From assembly GCA_035651635.1 (NCBI GenBank), contig DASRFK010000157.1:1-20508 (forward strand): DNA of 20,508 nt. Direction: 5' to 3'. Source of the DNA: JANXQE01 sp035651635 (lineage in GTDB: Bacteria > Verrucomicrobiota > Verrucomicrobiia > Limisphaerales > UBA8199). Both the position numbers and the translations under genes were made by a program. Shown here in pieces: positions 16,201-20,508 of this stretch; within the stretch, counting starts at the first letter, position 1, and every line of letters begins with the position of its first letter. The notes beneath the pieces are model-generated. The model did not search any database, was not told the DNA's origin, and was given only the letters and a program-made list of their open reading frames with translations.

Positions 16201-17135
16201 GGAGCAATTCAAAATATCAAAACCATCGCGCCAAACCTCTCCGGTTGTACTACGCCGACTTCGACGGCGAGGGGACAATGGGCCTGCTCGAGGCCTATTT
16301 CGAGCCCTCAATGGGAAAGTATGTTCCGGAACGCCGCCTTGATATTGTCGCGCGCTCCATGCCATTCCTTCGCGGTCAGTTCGCCAGCTACCAGGCTTAC
16401 GCCGACAGCGGAGTCGATGAGATTCTCGGCCAACATACGGCTCCGTTTCTTGAGGCGAACTGGCTCGAATCGACCGTTTTCTTCAATCGCGCGAACGGGC
16501 TCGAGCCGCGTCTATTGCCGCCCGAGGCGCAGTTCGCTCCGGCCTTTGCGGTCGTCGTTGCTGATTTCGACGGTGACGGTGCCGAGGACGTGTTCTTGAG
16601 CCAAAACTTTTTTGCCGTCGAGCCGGAAACCTCGCGATATGATGCCGGGCGAGGTCTGCTGTTAAAAGGCGACGGCCACGGCGGCTTGCGGGCGGTGTCT
16701 GCGGCGGAATCCGGAATCGCTATTTACGGCGAGCAACGCGGAGCCGCCGCGGCGGATTTTGACGAAGACGGACGGGTTGATTTGGTGGTTTCGCAAAATG
16801 CCGCTGAAACGGTCCTTTTGAAAAACGTCGTAGCCAAACCGCATCTACGGGTCAGGCTCAAGGGGCCCGCGGGCAATCCAAGAGGTATTGGCGTTCAAAT
16901 GCGCGTAAAACATGGCGATCATTTCGGGCCCGTCCGGGAGATTCACGGCGGCAGCGGCTACTGGTCTCAGGACAGTCCCGTTCAAGTGATTGACGAAGGC
17001 GATCTCCCGGCGCAACTTTGGCTGCGATGGCCGGGCGGCACAACGTTTAGTGTGGATATTCCAGCAGGCTCGCGAGAAATCCAGGTTGGGATTGATGGCC
17101 AGGTTGTCGTGAACCCCGCGAAGGCCGCACGATGA
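13233..17135 (+). CDS. Giant secreted CRTAC1-like protein B: FG-GAP/VCBS repeats with two ASPIC/UnbV domains
   Basis: Product of 1300 residues from the ATG at 13233. The hydrophobic signal core LLTFLLVLTAAVG lies at about 38-50, so the first 20-30 residues may not be real; GTG 13290 would start at LIRRAATHE and give a more normal signal peptide. FG-GAP/VCBS loops occur at about 113 (DVDGDGLCDL), 165, 213, 336, 389, 469, 558, 838, 897 (DLDGDGFPEL), 975, 1111 and 1175. UnbV domains lie at about 588-668 (LKGLPPNTQGIGA) and 1205-1280 (LKGPAGNPRGIGV, GSGYWSQDS, WLRWPGGT). It aligns along its length with protein A, including the identical 20-mer PELILACEWGPIRVFHNDHG. It is probably anchored to or released at the cell surface and binds Ca2+; its partner is unknown. 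The cytochrome/FG-GAP gene follows after about 96 bp and may be co-transcribed. Confidence 0.93.
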   Translation: MRLTQLTLEDHSLYRPKAAVLIRRAATHEISGFGSAQLLTFLLVLTAAVGNAADWETGPGFRRLKVEPISSTKDGFTLLDPAKTGILFTNRLSETRGLTSQILPSGSGVAAGDVDGDGLCDLYFCGLKSGNHLYRNLGNWKFEDITQQAGVACTNLDATGAALVDIDGDGDLDLIVNSLAGGTHVFFNDGHGKFTEAAEVLNQDFGGMSMALGDYDGDGLLDLYVANYRVTAIGDQPDVRFSLRTINGQMTVASINGKPLTDPEWTNRFRFDIGENDKGGMRFAKEELGQADALYRNLGGGRFERVPFTGGAFLDEDGKPLTEAPRDWGLGVMFRDLNNDGKPDLYVCNDFATPDRIWINIGGGRFQAINRLGIRQTPLSSMAVDVADINRDGLDDVFVVDMLSHEHRRRLVQRTNMRPELLAPGLIENRPQYSRNTLQLNRGDGTYAEIAQYAGLEASEWSWSPIFLDVDLDGYEDLLVANGFLRDNMNLDALEATRKVAASQGPTMASMLQQRRLFPLLATPKMAFRNLGGLRFAEVGKQWGFDTAVISQGMCLADLDNDGDMDVIANNLNSVASIYRNDSSKPRVAISLKGLPPNTQGIGARILVYGGPVPVQRQEIISGGRYLSCDQARRTFAAGSLTNVLSVEVDWPSRRRSLLTNVVANYIYEIDEAVADPIRAPETTKPPAPLFEDVSLRLSHKHRETSFDDFSRQPTLPKRLSQLGPGVCWCDLTGAGHDDLVIASGKGGSLAVFLNDGRGAFQLTKSALVQALANRDQTAVLEWPGKSGKGSVLVGSSNYEESQPTTNSTVLVGDLESGKFERLGAGLEASIGPMAAGDMDGDGNLDLFIGGRVKPGRYPEPAGSRIYRFKEGTFQLDALNSGLLEKVGMVSGAVWSDLDGDGFPELILACEWGPIRVFHNDHGRLSPWNPQLVLPSSSDSEEMSRATRQQLSALAPGPAALDDLAGWWNGVTTADLDGDGKLDIIASNWGSNSKYQNHRAKPLRLYYADFDGEGTMGLLEAYFEPSMGKYVPERRLDIVARSMPFLRGQFASYQAYADSGVDEILGQHTAPFLEANWLESTVFFNRANGLEPRLLPPEAQFAPAFAVVVADFDGDGAEDVFLSQNFFAVEPETSRYDAGRGLLLKGDGHGGLRAVSAAESGIAIYGEQRGAAAADFDEDGRVDLVVSQNAAETVLLKNVVAKPHLRVRLKGPAGNPRGIGVQMRVKHGDHFGPVREIHGGSGYWSQDSPVQVIDEGDLPAQLWLRWPGGTTFSVDIPAGSREIQVGIDGQVVVNPAKAAR

Positions 17136-17231
17136 ATCACTGATGCGTAAACAGATTTCATTGCGACTGTTCGGGCTCAAACAGAGTACCCCCGCGTCAG
17201 CCGCTGACAGCTTGGTGTGAGGCCGTCATCT

Positions 17232-18746
17232 GTGAAATGGTTCCTGGCCGGTGTTTGGTTGAGTTTATCGCTGCCGGCATCCACTTTGGCCGCTCCGGCA
17301 GACTTGGCCCGCTTTGCCACCGCGCGATCTCTGGCAACCAACATTTGCGCGCAGTGCCATCTTTTCCCGGACCCGCTTTTGTTGGATCGCGGGACCTGGA
17401 GGGATCAGGTCAAGCCTTTGATGCGGAAAATCATGGGCCTCACGGCTATCGAAAACGATGCGTCGGAAAACTCCCGCGCTTTGTTGAGAGTGTGGGACGC
17501 GATTTGGAACGATTACTACCTGGTCGCCGCGCCGGAAAAAGCACTGCCACAGGATCCGCGTCCGCCCATCGTGGCCGACCTGACTCTTTTCAAGGTCGAA
17601 GATCCCTCGTACCAGCCGACGAACTGTTTCGCCAGCCTGGTCTATATCGACCGCGACGCTCGCCAGCTCTACATCGGCAACGCCATCACGAAGTCATTGG
17701 ACGTTCTGGATTCGTCCGGCCGGTTATTATCGAGCACCCCGGTGGATAGCACCCTGGTCCACCTTTTGAAACAGCCTCAGGACTGGATTGGGACCCAGAT
17801 TGGGTACGTTCCGCCAAACGACGCGCCGCTCGGACGGATTACCCGTTATAAAAAACGGGGAAACTCCTTTGAAAAGGAAAGCGACCTACTGTCCAACCTG
17901 GTGCGGCCGGTTCATACTTCTGTCGCGCACTTGAACACAACCGGGGAAGAGGACTTGATCGTTTGTTCATTTGGGAATCTGGTTGGTCGGATGTCCTGGT
18001 ACGCCCCGCGGAAAGACCTTAATCCCGTTGAACACATTCTACTCGACCGGCCGGGTTCGCTCCTCACCCGAATCGTCGATGTGGATCATGATGGCCGGCC
18101 GGAGATCGTCGTTCTCACGGCTCAAGGACGCGAAGGCATTTTCCTTTATCAAAACCAGGGCGCGGGGAATTTTATCGAGCGGCCGCTGATCCAGCAGCCG
18201 CCGGTGTGGGGCTACGTTTACTTCGAGTTCGCGGATTTCAATGGCGATGGTTTTCCCGATATCCTGACCGCCAATGGCGACCTGGGTGATTTCGTTTGTC
18301 CTCCCAAAAAGTACCATGGCATCCGCATTTACCTCAATGATGGCAAGTGGAATTTCAAGGAGAGCTGGTTCTATCCGCTGAATGGAGCTTTCAAGGCCGT
18401 CGCTGCAGATTTCGACGGCGATGGGGACCTGGACATCGCCGCCATCTCCTTCTTTCCGGATTACGACAAATCGCCGGAAGAAAGCTTTGTTTACCTCGAA
18501 AATGTGGGCGGCACGAACGAATTGAATTTCAAGGCGCATACCTTTCCGGATTCCGCGCGCGGCCGGTGGCTCACCATGGATGTGGGCGACCTCGACGGCG
18601 ACGGGGACCTGGATATCGTGCTGGGCGGCGCCTACAAAGTTCCATTCCGCGCTCCCGCGCAACTGCGTGACCGCTGGCACGACCAGGGGCCATCTATCCT
18701 TATCCTGCGCAACCAGCGAATGGAACGCAAAGCGAAGGCTAAATAG
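17232..18746 (+). CDS. Exported mono-haem cytochrome c + FG-GAP/VCBS protein
   Basis: Start chosen at GTG 17232 because GAGG (17219-17222) lies nine bases ahead; this gives 504 residues beginning MKWFLAGVWLSLSLPAS, a signal peptide ending near TLAAP. GTG 17217 would add five residues. The motif CAQCH (CxxCH, about residues 39-43) in NICAQCHLFPDP marks covalent haem c attachment in the periplasm; a Met in PLMRKIMGL (about 62-70) could be the sixth ligand. After it come FG-GAP/VCBS blades with loops DVDHDGRPEI, DFNGDGFPDI, DFDGDGDLDI and DLDGDGDLDI (about 283-465). Combining a haem domain with Ca2+-loop blades suggests a surface redox or electron-transfer protein; its partner is unknown. It follows protein B on the same strand after about 96 bp and ends with a basic KAKAK tail. 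Confidence 0.92.
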   Translation: MKWFLAGVWLSLSLPASTLAAPADLARFATARSLATNICAQCHLFPDPLLLDRGTWRDQVKPLMRKIMGLTAIENDASENSRALLRVWDAIWNDYYLVAAPEKALPQDPRPPIVADLTLFKVEDPSYQPTNCFASLVYIDRDARQLYIGNAITKSLDVLDSSGRLLSSTPVDSTLVHLLKQPQDWIGTQIGYVPPNDAPLGRITRYKKRGNSFEKESDLLSNLVRPVHTSVAHLNTTGEEDLIVCSFGNLVGRMSWYAPRKDLNPVEHILLDRPGSLLTRIVDVDHDGRPEIVVLTAQGREGIFLYQNQGAGNFIERPLIQQPPVWGYVYFEFADFNGDGFPDILTANGDLGDFVCPPKKYHGIRIYLNDGKWNFKESWFYPLNGAFKAVAADFDGDGDLDIAAISFFPDYDKSPEESFVYLENVGGTNELNFKAHTFPDSARGRWLTMDVGDLDGDGDLDIVLGGAYKVPFRAPAQLRDRWHDQGPSILILRNQRMERKAKAK

Positions 18747-18800
18747 CGCGCGCTCCTGAAGAAGGCATATCAGTCGCCCCTTCCGCAGCCTGTCCTGTCT

Positions 18801-18994
18801 CGGCCCAATGGGCCGACCGAACATAGCCCAGGCCTGAGGCCGCCAGGCCGATGGCCTGGGTTTGGACGTCATAAACATGACGGTGCTGCCCTGAAGGGCG
18901 CCCTTGCAGGGCGCACTGGTTCTCGTGGGAGGGATCCAGCGGCATCGGCCTTTGGCCTCAGCCCCGGGCTATGCTCGTTCGACCCGTTGGGCCG
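18801..18994. repeat. 194-bp element with 53-bp inverted terminal arms
   Basis: The left arm 18801-18853 and the reverse complement of 18943-18994 agree at 44 of 53 positions with one gap. Shared blocks are CGGCCCAA, CATAGCCC, CTGAGGCC and GGCCGATG. The inner part carries a further imperfect palindrome (GCCCTGAAGGGC then GCCCTTGCAGGGC, about 18889-18913). No coding frame inside. Size and symmetry fit a non-autonomous mobile or REP/BIME-like dispersed element; no target-site duplication was identified. Confidence 0.75.
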
Positions 18995-19274
18995 AACAGG
19001 CCTTTTGCATAGAAAAAGAAATGGAACGGGCGGTTGAACCGAACGGTGTAGGTAAACCACCAGGCACTTCGTCCAGCGACCAAATTAGCAGCGCGTCTTC
19101 TCGCAAGCTTCGGCCAGGGTCTTAGAAACCGCAGGCGGTCGTCGTCCTCAAAGATGTCCTCACGGCGGTCGCTCCCCGGTCCATGAGGCGAGTCGCACGC
19201 ATAACTTTCCTCGCACAATGTCAAATGTTGAGATCCGGACCATTTTTGCTCAGTTGCGAAACGCAAACGAGCGC

Positions 19275-19299
19275 ACGCAAAGACGCCAAGAACGCCAAG
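19275..19299. repeat. Second array of CGCCAAG-type units
   Basis: Units ACGCAAAG, ACGCCAAG and AACGCCAAG follow each other, preceded by ACGCAAACGAGCGC. It is the same unit family as the element at 3087-3166, but I see no matching inverted arm here, so this copy appears half or degenerate. Confidence 0.6.
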
Positions 19300-19537
19300 A
19301 GAATGTACGCCTTTTTGACTCCTCTTGCGGAACATTTCTCCACGGCCACGTTCACCAAACATCGACATCAATTCAGCGGCGGCCGACGGTTCTCGCTCTC
19401 CTCGAGAAGAGGGCCGGGCGTGAGGGCCGGCTTTCTCCAATAACCAAGTATCACCTTCCAAAGCCTACACCTCTACCACCAAAAGAGGGCCCACCGCGGA
19501 AAGGAGTCGGCCGGAGCGCTGGCAAGGATCTCCGTGC

Positions 19538-20508
19538 CTACCAACGATAGTAGCGGTAGGGATTGTCACCCATTGGGAAGTCGGTGCGGTAATCGGGGCA
19601 ATAAGATTCGAATGGTTGAGGCTGCAGCGGCTGGGCATTCGGAGTCGTTGCCGAGCGGTTGCGCGGACCGGTGGCTTGCGGACCTGAACGGTCGCCGTTC
19701 GGTCCAACTGAGAAGTCTGAATCGGTGGACGACGTATCGAGCGGATGGAATATGCGATTGTCCGCGTTGAAACTGGCCCCCAAGTTGGCCAGCAACTGGG
19801 CCACCGCCCGAGTCGCCCGCCAGCGCGTGTAGCGAAAGTAGGTCTTCTCGTCGGCATGGAAAGCATCCGGGTCGACCTGGCAAAAGATGGCCACGCCTTT
19901 GCCGATGATTTTGCGGCCAAGCAGGCCATCGGCCCCGATTTCTGCACCGGCGCTCATCAGCCAGGACGGAGTTTCCAGGTAACTACGCCAGCGAAGATCC
20001 GATGCGCTGAGGCCTCTGGCTTCGGGCCATTCGGGCGGGGAGAGCGACCCGGCAAAATTCGTTGCGGCAGGTCTTAAGGTGGTTCCGAGCAATCCCTCTG
20101 CATCCGTGCGCGGCAAAAAGAACGCTTTTCCGCCTTTCTTGAGATAGGCATTCAGCGCCGCCGCGTCGGGGGCAGCGTCGGGCCCGATGAGTAGCAGTCC
20201 CGCGCCAGTATCGAGCGTGGCCGATTTCTGATAACTCACCCCAATTCTGTTGAGCCAGGCTGAGCCCATCTCGCCGCCCAGATACAAAACGTCACTCACC
20301 CGTGGAGAGAGCGGAGCGTGCAGTGCGTAATCGAGGATGCGTCCGGCTATTCGCCGCGTGGCTGGGTCTTGAGCGAAGTGATCTTCCAGGTCCAGCGTGC
20401 AAACCATCAGCCGGCCTCGACCATAGTCCAGCTCCATCAGGGGCGTGTAAGCCAGGTCAAATTCGCACTCCAGCAAGGGACGCCAGCCGCTGCGGTGGGG
20501 TTTCTCGA
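19538..20508 (-). CDS. C-terminal part of a large glycoside-hydrolase-like protein, N-terminus beyond the window
   Basis: The frame is open to the window end, giving 323 residues. It begins EKPHRSGWRPLLECEFDLAY and continues LMELDYGRGRLMVCTLDLED, a pattern that I associate with the accessory domain following the catalytic barrel of large beta-galactosidase/GH2-like enzymes in Verrucomicrobia. Next is a segment with a glutamine-amidotransferase-like character (GAGLLLIGPDAAPDAAALNA, then LKKGGKAFFLPRTDAEGLLG) and a second copy-like stretch (GKGVAIFCQVDPDAFHADEK, TRWRATRAVAQLLANLG). The end is Pro/Gln/Asn-rich (ATTPNAQPLQPQPFE) and finishes NPYRYYRW. No catalytic residues are in view, so the enzyme class is inferred and could differ. 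It converges with the cytochrome/FG-GAP gene across the repeat-rich gap. Confidence 0.65.
   Translation of the reverse strand, partial: EKPHRSGWRPLLECEFDLAYTPLMELDYGRGRLMVCTLDLEDHFAQDPATRRIAGRILDYALHAPLSPRVSDVLYLGGEMGSAWLNRIGVSYQKSATLDTGAGLLLIGPDAAPDAAALNAYLKKGGKAFFLPRTDAEGLLGTTLRPAATNFAGSLSPPEWPEARGLSASDLRWRSYLETPSWLMSAGAEIGADGLLGRKIIGKGVAIFCQVDPDAFHADEKTYFRYTRWRATRAVAQLLANLGASFNADNRIFHPLDTSSTDSDFSVGPNGDRSGPQATGPRNRSATTPNAQPLQPQPFESYCPDYRTDFPMGDNPYRYYRW

Larger units (their letters stand above)
18747..19537. other. Gene-free, repeat-rich intergenic region
   Basis: About 790 bp between two converging genes. Beyond the large inverted repeat (18801-18994) and the CGCCAAG-type array (19275-19299) it contains an imperfect hairpin CTCTCCTCGAGAAGAG (19396-19411) followed by GGGCCGGGCGTGAGGG, a common intergenic motif. 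Several short frames cross it, but they run through these repeats and show no protein-like pattern, so I call none. Confidence 0.6.

Noticed and set aside
18039..18878. 279-codon minus-strand frame opposite the cytochrome/FG-GAP gene
   Set aside because: It is antisense to a well-supported gene; its repeated VAVEV/IAIEI patterns are mirror images of the DxDGDG-coding repeats.
19020..19100. Possible transposase remnant (minus-strand frame with WWFTYTVRFNRP)
   Set aside because: Too short and without catalytic residues or flanking repeats of its own; the resemblance is only a vague impression.
18958..19461. 167-codon open frame on the minus strand in the gap after the cytochrome gene
   Set aside because: It runs through the inverted-repeat arm and the CGCCAAG array, has erratic composition and no recognisable domain. 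It is best explained as a chance frame over repeats.

Overview
The window reads as a piece of a GC-rich bacterial chromosome, most likely from Verrucomicrobiota (Pedosphaera/Limisphaerales-like). This placement is inference. It rests on very large secreted FG-GAP/VCBS proteins with ASPIC/UnbV domains, an Ig/jelly-roll surface protein with a C-terminal module typical of that phylum, few clear Shine-Dalgarno sequences, and intergenic repeats built on CGCCAAGACG and similar units. No tRNA, rRNA, CRISPR array or intact insertion sequence was seen.

Left region (1-3040, all minus strand): a drug-efflux cluster. In transcription order it holds a TetR repressor (2385-2999), an unrecognised 107-residue protein (2012-2335), a lipoprotein membrane-fusion protein (769-1944) and the N-terminal 233 residues of an AcrB/MexF-type RND pump, cut by the window edge (1-700). 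An almost perfect TetR-type palindrome overlaps the -35 of the tetR promoter. A degenerate copy sits directly upstream of the 107-residue gene, so the repressor probably controls itself and the pump operon.

Middle-left (3041-6318): an inverted-repeat element, a possible 58-residue exported peptide (3283-3459), a MOSC-domain molybdenum-cofactor protein (3552-4304) and, convergent to it, a membrane-anchored PQQ-like beta-propeller protein (4406-6130).

Main block (6319-18746, plus strand): four exported proteins in a row. Two are giant CRTAC1-like paralogues (1262 and 1300 residues), each apparently an internal duplication of [FG-GAP repeats + ASPIC/UnbV]. Between them lies an 859-residue Ig/jelly-roll protein with its own promoter-like leader and a terminator. 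The fourth is a 504-residue c-type-cytochrome + FG-GAP protein. Together they suggest a cell-surface, Ca2+-binding and possibly redox-linked assembly, although its substrate cannot be read from the sequence.

Right end (18747-20508): about 790 bp of gene-free DNA rich in inverted repeats, including a 194-bp element with 53-bp arms. It is followed by the C-terminal part of a large protein on the minus strand that looks like the accessory region of a glycoside hydrolase; its start lies beyond the window.
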